This document shows positions 16,650 through 26,176 of a stretch of 64,000 nt of DNA, piece by piece (the stretch's first letter is position 1; the number at the start of each line of letters is the position of its first letter). Both the position numbers and the translations under genes were made by a program. The stretch spans positions 127,108 through 191,107 of the forward strand of contig NZ_SRXX01000006.1 in NCBI RefSeq assembly GCF_004804315.1. The letters run 5' to 3'. This DNA is from Flagellimonas onchidii (lineage in GTDB: Bacteria; Bacteroidota; Bacteroidia; Flavobacteriales; Flavobacteriaceae). Below the pieces are notes generated by a model that saw nothing but the letters and a program-made list of their open reading frames with translations, was not told the origin of the DNA and did not search any database.

Positions 16650-18002
16650 TTATCCAATTTCTTGATGTAATAAATCCAATCCTTCTCTAATTATCTGCTG
16701 ATGCGGCTGTTTTGAGATGCAAATGAATTCTGTAAGTGCGAAATCTTCAGGTGCCACTTCATAGAGCCCCAATTGTTCCATTTCGTCCAAATCCTTTACC
16801 ATACAGGCCTTCAGTAATTGCATTGGATAAATATCCAACGGAAAAACTTCTTCATACTGCCCGGTCACCACAAAAGCTCTATGTTCACCATTGGTATTAG
16901 TGTTCAGGTCATATTTCTTTTTAGGCTGCAACCATGAAAAAGTAAGCGCTCTTGTTGTAGAAATTTTATTAAAGACAGGTTTGTTCCATCCGAAGAACTC
17001 ATAGTCATCTCCTTCCGGAATAGCAGTCACCGTATTATTATAAAATCCTAAATATCCTTCAGGATGCGTTTTGGAACCGGTAAGGACATCACCATTAATC
17101 AACCTAAATTTATCTTCGTTTACTCCACTTGCATACAGAAAAGTAGAAATCTCTGCGCCTATTTTAGTGGTATAGTATTTTGGTGCCTTAACAATAGATC
17201 CGGCCAATGCCACAGTACGCTCGGGATTGAATTTCCCGGTCAATAGTAACTCACCAATTATTACTAGGTCTTGCGGTGCTATGGTCCAAACCGCCTCTCC
17301 TTTATTGACAGGATCAATTTTATTGATTTGAGTACCCACTAATCCAGCAGGATGCGGTCCTGAAACTTTGTGAGGGGTAATCCCTTTCAAACTTGCAAGG
17401 GGTGAATTATTCGATTTTCCTACGGAAACATGAATTTGGCCTGGAGTCAACCTACCCAAGGTATCTATCGCCGCCTGAAGCTCCGTCTCTTTACCATTCA
17501 ATACATAATCTGCTTCTGCGGCCAAAGGAGCTGTTGTATATCCTGATATAAAAATTGCCTTTGGAGTGTCATCAGGATTCGCAATAATATCGTATGGTCT
17601 TTGTTTGATAAATGGCCAAACACCAGATTTCAACAACAATTCTTTTATTTCGCCCGCATCTGCACTTTGCGAATCAACTGTTTTGTGCTCTACAAACTCT
17701 TGTGACTTATCAGCTAAAATCTTGAGTGTCAATATTCTTCTACGAGCTCCACGGACAATTTCCACCAATTCACCGCTCACAGGAGAAACGAAAAGCATTT
17801 CCTCCTTATTCTTGTTATAAAACAAAGGCTCTCCAGCTTTTACCTCAGCACCTTGTTTTACAAGCATTTTTGGTGTTATTCCATGAAAATCATCTAGGTT
17901 GAGGGCATATACGTTGCTTAAAACGGCTTTGGAAGTAGTCTGTTCTGCTGCCCCGACAAGGTTGATATTCAACCCTTTTTTAATCCGGATGTCTTTAGAC
18001 AT
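16650..18002 (-). CDS. nqrA: Na+-translocating NADH:quinone reductase subunit A
   Basis: NqrA is the cytoplasmic subunit next to the quinone site. The protein starts MSKDIRIKKGLNINLVG and has the family layout over 450 residues, with GVWPFIKQRPYD near residue 115 and SVGKSNNSPLA near 191. A longer frame opens at 18056, but a TAnnTTTG promoter element lies inside that extension and the family begins at the later Met, so I set the start at 18002. It is the first gene of the operon. Confidence 0.96.
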   Translation of the reverse strand: MSKDIRIKKGLNINLVGAAEQTTSKAVLSNVYALNLDDFHGITPKMLVKQGAEVKAGEPLFYNKNKEEMLFVSPVSGELVEIVRGARRRILTLKILADKSQEFVEHKTVDSQSADAGEIKELLLKSGVWPFIKQRPYDIIANPDDTPKAIFISGYTTAPLAAEADYVLNGKETELQAAIDTLGRLTPGQIHVSVGKSNNSPLASLKGITPHKVSGPHPAGLVGTQINKIDPVNKGEAVWTIAPQDLVIIGELLLTGKFNPERTVALAGSIVKAPKYYTTKIGAEISTFLYASGVNEDKFRLINGDVLTGSKTHPEGYLGFYNNTVTAIPEGDDYEFFGWNKPVFNKISTTRALTFSWLQPKKKYDLNTNTNGEHRAFVVTGQYEEVFPLDIYPMQLLKACMVKDLDEMEQLGLYEVAPEDFALTEFICISKQPHQQIIREGLDLLHQEIG

Positions 18003-18037
18003 ATTATTGTAGACCTTATGGTTAAATAAATTCGGTG

Positions 18038-18045
18038 CAAATTTA
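18038..18045 (-). promoter_or_regulatory. Putative -7 element of the nqr operon
   Basis: Read on the minus strand the sequence is TAAATTTG, a match to TAnnTTTG. Transcription would begin near 18032, giving a leader of about 30 bases before nqrA. No clear TTG at -33 was found. Confidence 0.45.
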
Positions 18046-18188
18046 CAGCTTATCATGCAAAATACCTTCCTGAATTCATCAGCCTCTATTTATTTATATT
18101 AATTCTAAATAGATGTTAAGCCCAATACAAATTGTAAACCCCTCAAGGCACACTTTTTGTTTACCTTTACGGAAAAATCACGCCTTTA

Positions 18189-19433
18189 ATGCGCTCAATG
18201 ATCAAACAAATTGTATTCTTATTTTGTATTTCGGGGGCTATTGCCCAGGTTCAGGAAGAAGTCAATCCACCAGAAAATATAAAGACAATAGTTTTTAGAG
18301 GACCTACAGAAGATCAGTTTCCGGTAATTCAATTGGGAGAGTCCATGACCTTGGAGTTTGATGATCTTACCGCAAGTGAACAAGACTATTACTACAAAAT
18401 AATACATTGCGACTATGACTGGACCCCTTCGCAACTTCTAAAATCACAGTACATTATTGGGGCGGATAATCAACGTATTATTGATTACGAAAACAGCTAT
18501 AATACATTACAACCCTATTCTAACTATAGGCTGACCATTCCCAATGAAAATGTTCGGTTAAAAGTAAGTGGCAATTATCTTATCGAAATATACAATAGCT
18601 ATAGTGAGCTTCAATTTTCAAGAAGATTCGTGGTTTACAAAGACTTGGTATCGGTAAGAGGCCAGGTCAAACGTTCTAGGGATTTCAATTTTTTGAACGA
18701 AAAGCAAGTCGTGCAGTTCAACATCAATACTGCAGGATTTCCTGTTGTAAACCCTAAAAAGGAGATAAAGGTCGCCATTTTACAAAATCATTATTGGCCC
18801 ACCGCGCTCTACAATATAAAACCTCAGTTTACCATAGGTACTGAATTAGTCTATAAGTACGATAAAGAGACCAGTTTTTACGGTGGCAATGAATTCTTGA
18901 ACTTTGACACCAAAGACCTTCGCTCACCTACCTTTGCTATCTCAAAAGTTGAATTTAAAGATCTTTACAATCATTATTTGTTCACCAATGATTTCAGATA
19001 TGATTCCCCTTACACCTATTTTCCGGACATCAATGGAGATTTTGTGGTCAGAACACTTCAAGGTGATGATGTCTCTAGGGAAGCTGAATATACCAACGTA
19101 CATTTTAGCTTACCCTATACCAATGAAATAGGTTTGGACCAAGTTTATGTGGTAGGGAAATTCAATAATTATGACCTTGGTGAAGAAAACCGAATGACCT
19201 TTAACGAGGAATCGGGCAAGTTTGAACTCACTTATCCCATGAAGCAAGGTTTTTATAATTATAAATATGTAGTTGTGGGTGAAGGTGCCGAAACGGACAT
19301 GAACTTGGTCTCCGGAAATTTTCACTTTACAGAGAACAATTACCTCATTTTGGTCTACTATCGAAATTTTGGAGATTTATATGACAGTGTAATCGGCATA
19401 GGTTCTGTCAATTCCAGAAATATCAGCAATTAA
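18189..19433 (+). CDS. Type IX secretion system Plug protein (DUF5103)
   Basis: This 414-residue exported protein (signal peptide ending near ISGAIAQ) matches the DUF5103 family. Motifs include IKTIVFRG, YYKIIHCDYDWTPS near residues 61-74 and NYRLTIPN. In Flavobacterium johnsoniae the family member, named Plug, seals the outer-membrane SprA translocon from the periplasmic side while no substrate is in transit. The C-terminal half resembles a carbohydrate-binding-like beta sandwich (VYVVGKFNNYDLGEENRM). An alternative ATG three codons downstream would also give a good signal peptide. It lies divergent from nqrA. Confidence 0.9.
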   Translation: MRSMIKQIVFLFCISGAIAQVQEEVNPPENIKTIVFRGPTEDQFPVIQLGESMTLEFDDLTASEQDYYYKIIHCDYDWTPSQLLKSQYIIGADNQRIIDYENSYNTLQPYSNYRLTIPNENVRLKVSGNYLIEIYNSYSELQFSRRFVVYKDLVSVRGQVKRSRDFNFLNEKQVVQFNINTAGFPVVNPKKEIKVAILQNHYWPTALYNIKPQFTIGTELVYKYDKETSFYGGNEFLNFDTKDLRSPTFAISKVEFKDLYNHYLFTNDFRYDSPYTYFPDINGDFVVRTLQGDDVSREAEYTNVHFSLPYTNEIGLDQVYVVGKFNNYDLGEENRMTFNEESGKFELTYPMKQGFYNYKYVVVGEGAETDMNLVSGNFHFTENNYLILVYYRNFGDLYDSVIGIGSVNSRNISN

Positions 19434-19465
19434 ATTATCTTTAGCGCCAAACCTGAAAGAAGGAA

Positions 19466-20659
19466 ATGGCCAGCAAACCAAGTTTATTCACCAAAGGACG
19501 GTATGAGCTAAAATACAGGGGCACAGAATGTCTTAACTGTGGACTCCCTTTGGATGTTAGCGATAAATACTGCCCTAATTGCTCACAGGCCAATAGCACC
19601 AAAAAGCTTATACTAAAGGATTTCTTTGATGAGTTTTTTTCAAATCTTTTCAATTACGACTCCAAGCTTTTAAAAACATTATATACCCTTCTTATAAAAC
19701 CAGGGACAATCACCAAAGATTATATCAAGGGCAAAAGAGTGGCCTATACCAATCCCTTTCGCTTTTTATTGAGTCTAGCCTTTCTCTATTTTTTAATGTT
19801 CACTTACGATGGAAATCTTTCCAACTTAGATGATCTTGGACTAGATGACAGGATTGAGAAAACTGGACCTATCTCCTATAATTTTAGTACTGACGAAACT
19901 GCTTCGGACAGTATAAAAATGAAAAAACAAACCGAAGAAGCACTGAAATCACTTGATTCCCTTAAAAATCTGGAAAAAATCCCTATCCCAGGATTTCAAA
20001 ACATTGACACATTACAAAGCATCATAGGGCAAGGCATACAAGAAGAAGCCCAAAAAGATTCGTTTATGCTGGCAAATCCAAGAAAATATTTCGTGGAACT
20101 TCAAAACAACAAAGAGGGTAGCCTTATAAACAGAATGGAGTTTTTCTTTACCTTTCTTCAAAAGGACTCCATAAAAACCTTCGAAGATGCGCAAGAAAAA
20201 TTCGAGGCAAAAGAAACAACAAAAAACAAAATAGCTTTTAGGGGATCTAAGAGTTTATTGAAGGCCATTGCCCAGCCAGGTACTTATCTAAACGACACTA
20301 TTGGCAAACTACCTCTTGTAATCTTCTTCTTCCTTCCCGTGTTTACAGTTTTCATTTGGGTGGTGTACATCAGAAAAAAATACACCTACACCGATCATCT
20401 GATCTTTAGTTTCCACAACCAATCATTATTCTTTATCTTGCTCATCCTTAGCCTAATAATAGATACCATTTTCAATACGGCTAGTGCAGGTATATTTTTT
20501 CTGATTTTCAGTTTTTATCTGTACAAAGCAATGAGAAAGTTCTATGGGCAGGGAAGGGTTAAAACGATTTTAAAATATCTCTTTCTGAACACTATGTTCA
20601 CTTTATTGGCATTATTTGTGGCCATTGTGTTGTTGACAGGAAGTGTCTTTACCTATTAA
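19466..20659 (+). CDS. DUF3667-like membrane protein with zinc ribbon
   Basis: This 397-residue protein has an N-terminal zinc ribbon (Cys22, Cys25, Cys36, Cys39 in CLNCG and CPNCS). An amphipathic stretch with FRFLLSLAFLYFL follows, then a long soluble loop and four C-terminal hydrophobic helices. This is the layout of DUF3667 proteins, whose function is unknown. apaG starts three bases after its stop. Confidence 0.8.
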   Translation: MASKPSLFTKGRYELKYRGTECLNCGLPLDVSDKYCPNCSQANSTKKLILKDFFDEFFSNLFNYDSKLLKTLYTLLIKPGTITKDYIKGKRVAYTNPFRFLLSLAFLYFLMFTYDGNLSNLDDLGLDDRIEKTGPISYNFSTDETASDSIKMKKQTEEALKSLDSLKNLEKIPIPGFQNIDTLQSIIGQGIQEEAQKDSFMLANPRKYFVELQNNKEGSLINRMEFFFTFLQKDSIKTFEDAQEKFEAKETTKNKIAFRGSKSLLKAIAQPGTYLNDTIGKLPLVIFFFLPVFTVFIWVVYIRKKYTYTDHLIFSFHNQSLFFILLILSLIIDTIFNTASAGIFFLIFSFYLYKAMRKFYGQGRVKTILKYLFLNTMFTLLALFVAIVLLTGSVFTY

Positions 20660-20662
20660 TAT

Positions 20663-21049
20663 ATGTTCACTCAAATCACAAAAGGAATAAAAGTATCGGT
20701 GCAGACCACTTTTGAAGGTACTTTCTTTAAAAACTATAAAATGCACTATGCCTTTGGTTACACTGTTACCATTGAAAACCAAAGTCAGGATACTGTGCAG
20801 CTCACTGCTAGGCATTGGGATATATTTGATGCACTTAAGGAAATGGAGACGATAGATGGCGAAGGTGTTATCGGTAAAAAACCAGTGATCAAACCAGGTA
20901 AATCCCATACGTATAGTTCTGGGTGTCTATTGGCTTCACCCATAGGTGCCATGAGAGGGTATTACCAGATGGTGAATTTTACTTCCACAGAAGAATTTGA
21001 GGTTGACATCCCTACTTTTAAGTTTGCCGCTCCTTTTGCGATAAATTGA
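20663..21049 (+). CDS. apaG: ApaG domain protein
   Basis: This 128-residue protein is a single ApaG domain, a fibronectin-III-like fold. It shows GYTVTIENQSQDTVQLTARH, then GEGVIGKKPVIKPG and a C-terminal SPIGAMRGYYQMV block. ApaG (CorD) has been linked to cobalt/magnesium tolerance and Ap4A levels in enterobacteria, but its reaction is unclear. The length is normal. It is close behind the DUF3667-like gene. Confidence 0.93.
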   Translation: MFTQITKGIKVSVQTTFEGTFFKNYKMHYAFGYTVTIENQSQDTVQLTARHWDIFDALKEMETIDGEGVIGKKPVIKPGKSHTYSSGCLLASPIGAMRGYYQMVNFTSTEEFEVDIPTFKFAAPFAIN

Positions 21050-21127
21050 TTTTTTCGCCTTTTAATTTTTGATTATTTAATTACAATATCCAATTATTAT
21101 TAATCTATAAATCCCTTTTTCTTTTAG

Positions 21128-21135
21128 TACCTTTG
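21128..21135 (+). promoter_or_regulatory. Putative -7 element of pruA
   Basis: TACCTTTG fits TAnnTTTG and lies 31 bases before the ATG, giving a short normal leader. No TTG stands at the expected upstream distance. Confidence 0.45.
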
Positions 21136-21166
21136 ACGGAATTTTTAACATCTAAAATCCGTTATA

Positions 21167-22795
21167 ATGGGAAAAGGTTTTTTTCAAATACCAACAGCGT
21201 ATAACGAGCCTGTAAAAAGCTACGCCCCTGGCACATCTGAACGCGAAGAAGTACTTAAACAATATAATGAGTACTACAATGCCACAATTGATGTTCCACT
21301 CTATATTGGTTCTGAAGAAATCAGAACTGGCAATACCAAGCCATTATCTCCACCACATGAGCACAAGCATATTGTTGGAAATTACCATTTGGCTGAAAAA
21401 AGCCATGTTGAAAAAGCAATTGCCAACTGCCTTGAGTCTCGGGAAAAATGGGCCAACCTAACGTGGGAACAAAGGGCTGCCATCTTTTTGAAAGCCGCAG
21501 AATTGATTGCAGGTCCATACAGAGCAAAAATCAATGCAGCCACCATGATGGCGCAATCAAAAACCATTCACCAAGCTGAAACTGATGCCGCATGTGAGTT
21601 TATCGACTTTCTTCGTTTTAACGTGGAGTTCATGTCCCAAATATATGCTGAGCAACCAGAATCAGATGAAGGTATTTGGAATAGGGTCGAGTATAGGCCG
21701 CTGGAAGGTTTCGTTTATGCCGTAACCCCGTTCAACTTTACCGCTATAGCGGGTAACTTGCCTACATGTATGGCCATGATGGGCAACGTGGTGGTCTGGA
21801 AACCAAGCGACAGCCAGATTTTTTCCGCAAAAGTCATTATCGATGTCCTAAAAGAAGCTGGTCTGCCAGATGGTGTCATCAATGTTGTTTATGGAGATCC
21901 TGTTATGATTACAAATACGGTTCTAGCCAGTCCTGATTTCTCTGGACTTCACTTTACAGGATCCACCTTTGTTTTCAAAGAGCTTTGGAAACAAATCGGA
22001 AACAATATCCATCACTACAAAACGTACCCAAGAATAGTGGGCGAAACTGGTGGTAAAGATTTCATCCTAGCGCACCCCACAGCTAAACCTGCACAGGTTG
22101 CTACCGCTATCACCAGAGGAGCATTCGAGTTCCAAGGTCAAAAATGCAGTGCGGCCTCAAGGGTTTATCTTCCTAAATCCACGGCCGATCAAATTCTAGA
22201 ATTGGTAAAAGCGGATATAGCATCCTTCAACAAACCTGGTTCTCCAGCAGATATGAGCAACTTTATTACAGCTGTAATCCACGAAGGTTCTTTTGATAAG
22301 CTTGCAAAATATATCGATCAGGCCAAAACGGATAAAAATGTAGAAATTATTGCCGGAGGGGGTCATGATAAATCTGTAGGCTATTTCATTGAGCCTACTG
22401 TGATTCTTACGAAAGATCCAAAATACACCACAATGTGTACGGAGCTTTTTGGGCCAGTAGTTACAGTTTATGTATATGACGATAAAGATTGGTCGGATAC
22501 GTTGACCTTGATAGATGGAACTTCTGAATATGCGCTTACTGGAGCTGTTCTTTCTACCGACAGATATGCAATTGATGAAGCTACAAAAGCTTTACAGAAC
22601 TCCGCTGGAAACTTCTATATCAACGATAAACCAACAGGTGCTGTTGTAGGGCAACAACCTTTTGGTGGCGCCAGAGCATCTGGAACCAATGACAAAGCGG
22701 GCTCAGTGCAAAACTTATTAAGGTGGATTTCCCCAAGATTAATCAAGGAAACCTTTGTAAGCCCAGAGGATTACAGATATCCGTTTTTGGGATAA
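21167..22795 (+). CDS. pruA: L-glutamate gamma-semialdehyde dehydrogenase
   Basis: PruA oxidises glutamate semialdehyde (in equilibrium with pyrroline-5-carboxylate) to glutamate with NAD+, the last step of proline degradation. The 542-residue protein has the full aldehyde dehydrogenase fold. It contains TPFNFTAIAGN at 187-197, the general base Glu293 in VGETGGKDF, and nucleophile Cys327 in FQGQKCSAASR. The length matches stand-alone PruA rather than bifunctional PutA. It fits functionally with the hydroxyproline genes 5 kb downstream. Confidence 0.96.
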   Translation: MGKGFFQIPTAYNEPVKSYAPGTSEREEVLKQYNEYYNATIDVPLYIGSEEIRTGNTKPLSPPHEHKHIVGNYHLAEKSHVEKAIANCLESREKWANLTWEQRAAIFLKAAELIAGPYRAKINAATMMAQSKTIHQAETDAACEFIDFLRFNVEFMSQIYAEQPESDEGIWNRVEYRPLEGFVYAVTPFNFTAIAGNLPTCMAMMGNVVVWKPSDSQIFSAKVIIDVLKEAGLPDGVINVVYGDPVMITNTVLASPDFSGLHFTGSTFVFKELWKQIGNNIHHYKTYPRIVGETGGKDFILAHPTAKPAQVATAITRGAFEFQGQKCSAASRVYLPKSTADQILELVKADIASFNKPGSPADMSNFITAVIHEGSFDKLAKYIDQAKTDKNVEIIAGGGHDKSVGYFIEPTVILTKDPKYTTMCTELFGPVVTVYVYDDKDWSDTLTLIDGTSEYALTGAVLSTDRYAIDEATKALQNSAGNFYINDKPTGAVVGQQPFGGARASGTNDKAGSVQNLLRWISPRLIKETFVSPEDYRYPFLG

Positions 22796-22825
22796 CTTAT
22801 ATCATATACACAAAACTTGGAAAAG

Positions 22826-22860
22826 CCGTTCTTCACTATATAGTAAAGAACGGTTTTTTT
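22826..22860 (+). terminator. Terminator of pruA
   Basis: CCGTTCTT at 22826-22833 pairs with AAGAACGG at 22846-22853, with ACTATATAGT continuing the hairpin inside after one mismatch. Seven T residues follow. Confidence 0.85.
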
Positions 22861-22993
22861 ATGATTTTATCTTTCGTATTGAACAAACCTTGACCTTAAC
22901 AATCTTAAAATTGTATAAATTATCATTCAACCATTTGATTGAATAATAAAAAAGAATACCTTTATTCTGTTTTAAATCAAAATAGACAGCATT

Positions 22994-23302
22994 ATGAAGG
23001 CAGTAAAGGTTAAATACACGGTTCAGGACGATTATGTTGAAGAAAACAAAAAGAACATCCAAAAGGTAATGGATGCACTTAGGGTCAATCCGATTGAAGG
23101 CATGTTATATTCTTCGTATACCGACCACGAAAATCCGAATACTTTTATTCATATCAATATGGCCAAGGACAGTGAAACCATGGCGAAACTCAACAATGTT
23201 CCAGAATTTACCGCCTTTAGAATGGCTTTGAAAGCAAGTAATCCAATATCCCCACCTAAGCAAACTTCGTTGGATAACGTGGCTTCTGCATTCGATATTT
23301 AA
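22994..23302 (+). CDS. Small protein of ABM-like alpha/beta size, function unknown
   Basis: This 102-residue protein resembles dimeric alpha/beta-barrel (antibiotic-biosynthesis-monooxygenase-like) proteins in length and pattern: KAVKVKYTVQDDYVEENKKN, a central IEGMLYSSYTDHENPNTFIHI, and FTAFRMALK. That assignment is by pattern only. It is three bases upstream of the ArsR gene and is probably cotranscribed with it and the SRPBCC gene. Confidence 0.65.
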   Translation: MKAVKVKYTVQDDYVEENKKNIQKVMDALRVNPIEGMLYSSYTDHENPNTFIHINMAKDSETMAKLNNVPEFTAFRMALKASNPISPPKQTSLDNVASAFDI

Positions 23303-23305
23303 TTC

Positions 23306-23626
23306 ATGGAAAGCATATTTTCGGCATTGGCAGACAGTAACCGAAGACAGGTTGTTGAGTTACTACATGAAAAGAATTCCACATTGTTGGAATTGCATGA
23401 AAACTTTTCCATTTCATTTCAGGCGCTTAGCAAGCATATTAAGATTCTTGAAGAAGCACAACTTGTTCAAAAAGAAAAGAAAGGAAAGTATAGAATCCTT
23501 TCCCTAAACCGTAGTTCCATGGAACCAGTCCTAAAATGGATTAGTTACTACAGCAATTTTTGGAACGAATCTTTTGATAAATTGGAGCTGTTAATCCAGA
23601 AACAAAATCAGGATAATGACCAATAA
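23306..23626 (+). CDS. ArsR family winged-helix regulator
   Basis: This 106-residue protein is a compact winged helix: IFSALADSNRRQVVELL at the N-terminus, recognition helix SFQALSKHIKILEEAQLV near residues 39-56, and wing KKGKYRILSL. It lacks the CxC metal site of ArsR/SmtB. It belongs to the sub-type usually paired with SRPBCC (AHSA1-like) genes. The next gene, which overlaps it by 11 bases, is such a partner. It probably controls its own operon; the signal is unknown. Confidence 0.88.
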   Translation: MESIFSALADSNRRQVVELLHEKNSTLLELHENFSISFQALSKHIKILEEAQLVQKEKKGKYRILSLNRSSMEPVLKWISYYSNFWNESFDKLELLIQKQNQDNDQ

Positions 23627-24047
23627 TGTTTACTTGGAACGAATCTTTGACTGCTCCATTGAAGAGCTGTTCCAATGGTTTTCCAAACCCGATTTGATTG
23701 CCCAATGGTTTGGCCCCAAACATCTGAAAGTTGGAAAGGTTAACGTTAACTTCAACATTGGTGGAACCTATAGCATTGAACTTCGAAAAGAACATGGAAA
23801 TTCCTTCCATATTAATGGCATATATACCGAGATACAAAAGCCCATCAAGATTGTTTTCAATCTTAGGTATCAAGGACTTACGAACCCACCACCGGATAGT
23901 ATTGTCAACATCATGTTTCAGCAGATTAACCCCTACTCCACCAAACTGTTATTTGTACAAAAATTTGATGTACCACCTCCAGATTTCGAAAATAGGACCA
24001 AAGCTTGGGAGTCTATGTTCGAAAGGTTATTTCAGCTGGCACAATAG
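23616..24047 (+). CDS. SRPBCC (AHSA1-like) domain protein
   Basis: This 143-residue protein has the ligand-binding SRPBCC fold pattern: YLERIFDCSIEELFQWF, then SKPDLIAQWFGPKH at residues 28-41, GGTYSIEL, and a C-terminal AWESMFERLFQLA helix. The family binds hydrophobic ligands. Its gene overlaps the ArsR gene, an arrangement common in many bacteria. The ligand is unknown. Confidence 0.88.
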   Translation: MTNNVYLERIFDCSIEELFQWFSKPDLIAQWFGPKHLKVGKVNVNFNIGGTYSIELRKEHGNSFHINGIYTEIQKPIKIVFNLRYQGLTNPPPDSIVNIMFQQINPYSTKLLFVQKFDVPPPDFENRTKAWESMFERLFQLAQ

Positions 24048-24217
24048 ATAATCCCAACTTCAAATAATATTGATTATCAATCCTTTACAGCAAAAAAAGT
24101 ATATCATTTGCTTCATTTTTAACGAAAAAATTCCTTTTCGGTTGGAAAAGCACAATTTTATATGTAAATTTAACGTTAAGTAATTGTAAAATTAAAGCGA
24201 TTCAAAATCCATTTCTT

Positions 24218-24307
24218 ATGAAAAAGCGAATCAGTTACTGGATACAGTACATTAAAGAGTACTCCAAAAAATGTAGATTGGTGTACAACAGAATGTTGAG
24301 CATTTAA
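24218..24307 (+). CDS. Possible 29-residue basic peptide
   Basis: An ATG frame encodes MKKRISYWIQYIKEYS and a further 13 mostly basic and hydrophobic residues. The last four bases overlap the end of rsmG on the other strand. There is no clear ribosome site or homologue known to me. It could be chance or a real micro-protein. The remaining 24048-24217 sequence is AT-rich and empty. Confidence 0.2.
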   Translation: MKKRISYWIQYIKEYSKKCRLVYNRMLSI

Positions 24308-24945
24308 GTAAGACTTTTAGACTTCTGAGGAAGATATACCACTTTTTTAGTTTCGAAAAAATCTTCTTCAAAAAAGGTTTTTAAATCAAAAACTTGGGCG
24401 GTTTTATAATCTTTTAGTTCCTCAGTCAAATCTCCACCCTTTAGATAGAGGATTCCATTTTTTCGCTCATGTACTGAATCTTTCTTGATTTTTCCTTTGG
24501 TCCAATGCACAAAAGTTGGCATAGCGGCTACGGCTCTGCTTACAATGAAGTCATATTGCCCCTTCAAATCTTCAACTCGTGAATGATATGCTTTGACATT
24601 CTTCAACTGTAATCCATCAACAACCTCCTGCACTACCCTGATTTTTTTGCCAATGGCATCGACTAACGTAAACTGCGTCTCAGGAAACAAAATAGCCAAA
24701 GGAATACCCGGGAATCCCCCACCAGTTCCAACGTCCAGAACTTCAGCTCCCTTATTAAAGTTGTGAACTTTAGCAATTCCCAAGGAGTGTAGTACATGAC
24801 GTAAATACAATTCATCGATATCTTTTCTTGAAACAACATTTATTTTTTTGTTCCAATCTTGGTACAGAGCTTCCAAAGAATTAAAACGTTCTTTTTGGGT
24901 ATCCGTGAGGTTCGGGAAATAGTTAAAAATCAAATCTACTTGCAT
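24304..24945 (-). CDS. rsmG: 16S rRNA (guanine527-N7)-methyltransferase
   Basis: RsmG (GidB) methylates N7 of G527 in 16S rRNA. The 213-residue protein has motif I VLDVGTGGGFPGIPLAILFP near residues 69-88, FTLVDAIGKK and DFIVSRAVAAMP, all diagnostic. Upstream NVVSRKDIDELYLRH is the usual N-terminal block. It is divergent from the desaturase gene. Confidence 0.95.
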   Translation of the reverse strand: MQVDLIFNYFPNLTDTQKERFNSLEALYQDWNKKINVVSRKDIDELYLRHVLHSLGIAKVHNFNKGAEVLDVGTGGGFPGIPLAILFPETQFTLVDAIGKKIRVVQEVVDGLQLKNVKAYHSRVEDLKGQYDFIVSRAVAAMPTFVHWTKGKIKKDSVHERKNGILYLKGGDLTEELKDYKTAQVFDLKTFFEEDFFETKKVVYLPQKSKSLT

Positions 24946-24974
24946 ATAAGGCCTGTTAATTTGGGCAAAATTAA

Positions 24975-24982
24975 TACTTTTG
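24975..24982 (+). promoter_or_regulatory. Putative -7 element of the desaturase gene
   Basis: TACTTTTG matches TAnnTTTG and would give a leader of about 70 bases for the gene at 25060. Confidence 0.4.
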
Positions 24983-25059
24983 GCATCTTAAAATCGTTTA
25001 TGTTTGAGGAAAGCAAAATTGGAATGCCGATTTTGTTGGTCTAACAAAAAAGTCAATTT

Positions 25060-26163
25060 ATGGAAAAGGACATCATCCGGTTCTCAAGAAAAGATTCAGC
25101 CCAGTTCTTTAGAACGCTGAACAAAAGGGTAAACCAATATTTCAGCGAAAATAAAATCAAGAAAACCGGAAATTGGAAGCTTCACTTAAAGACCGTCATT
25201 ATGTTTGCGGTTTATTTGGCTCCCTATTTCTTAATCCTAACCTTAAGTTTACCCTTGTGGGCTTACTTACTTTTGACCGTCACCATGGGAGTGGGAATGG
25301 CTGGAGTGGGAATGAATGTCATGCACGATGGTAATCACGGCTCATATTCCAATAAAAAATGGGTAAATAAACTCATGGGAGGCAGTATCTATATATTGGC
25401 CGGTAATGTATACAACTGGCAAGTTCAGCATAATGTATTACATCATACCTATACAAATATCCAAGATCATGATGAAGATATGGAAGCTGGAAGGGTACTT
25501 CGTTTTTCAAGACATGCTGAATGGAGAAAACACCATAAATTTCAGCACTACTATTCCATATTCCTTTACGGGCTTTTGACATTCAATTGGGCTATCACCA
25601 CCGATTTTCAGCAAATGTACCGCTACATGAAAAGAAAATTGTCTTATGGCAAATTGCCCAACCCTGTAATCAATTGGAGCACTTTGGTCATTACCAAACT
25701 TATCTATATCACCATTTGGATTGTTCTTCCTTTGATTTTTGTCAAAGTTGCATGGTGGCAAGTGCTTTTGGGCTTCTTTATCATGCATTACGTGGCAGGA
25801 GTAATTTTGAGTGTGGTCTTCCAACTGGCGCATATTGTGGATGAAGCTGAAACCCCATTGCCTGATGAAAATGGGACCATGAAGAACACTTGGGCCATTC
25901 ATCAATTGGCAACTACTGTGAATTTTGGTACAAAGAACAGAATCGTAAATTGGTTTACAGGTGGTTTGAATCATCAGGTAGAGCATCATATCTTCCCAAA
26001 CATCAGCCATATTCACTACACAAAAATTTCCAAAATTGTGAAACAGACTGCCAAGGAGTTTAATTTGCCATACAACGAATATAAAACTACCAGAAAAGCT
26101 ATAATTTCGCACTTCAAACACTTGAAGGAGTTGGGTAAAAATCCTGCCCTTCAATACCAGTAA
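25060..26163 (+). CDS. Membrane fatty acid (acyl-CoA/lipid) desaturase
   Basis: This 367-residue membrane enzyme has the three histidine boxes of di-iron desaturases: HDGNH near residue 90, HNVLHH near residue 124 and HQVEHH near residue 306. Pairs of hydrophobic segments lie near residues 48-80 and 205-255. The final box with Gln as first spacing residue is typical of front-end (delta-6-like) desaturases. There is no fused cytochrome b5 domain. It likely adjusts membrane fluidity. The aminotransferase gene starts 13 bases downstream, but a functional link is not obvious. Confidence 0.9.
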   Translation: MEKDIIRFSRKDSAQFFRTLNKRVNQYFSENKIKKTGNWKLHLKTVIMFAVYLAPYFLILTLSLPLWAYLLLTVTMGVGMAGVGMNVMHDGNHGSYSNKKWVNKLMGGSIYILAGNVYNWQVQHNVLHHTYTNIQDHDEDMEAGRVLRFSRHAEWRKHHKFQHYYSIFLYGLLTFNWAITTDFQQMYRYMKRKLSYGKLPNPVINWSTLVITKLIYITIWIVLPLIFVKVAWWQVLLGFFIMHYVAGVILSVVFQLAHIVDEAETPLPDENGTMKNTWAIHQLATTVNFGTKNRIVNWFTGGLNHQVEHHIFPNISHIHYTKISKIVKQTAKEFNLPYNEYKTTRKAIISHFKHLKELGKNPALQYQ

Positions 26164-26176
26164 AATATTTGCATTT

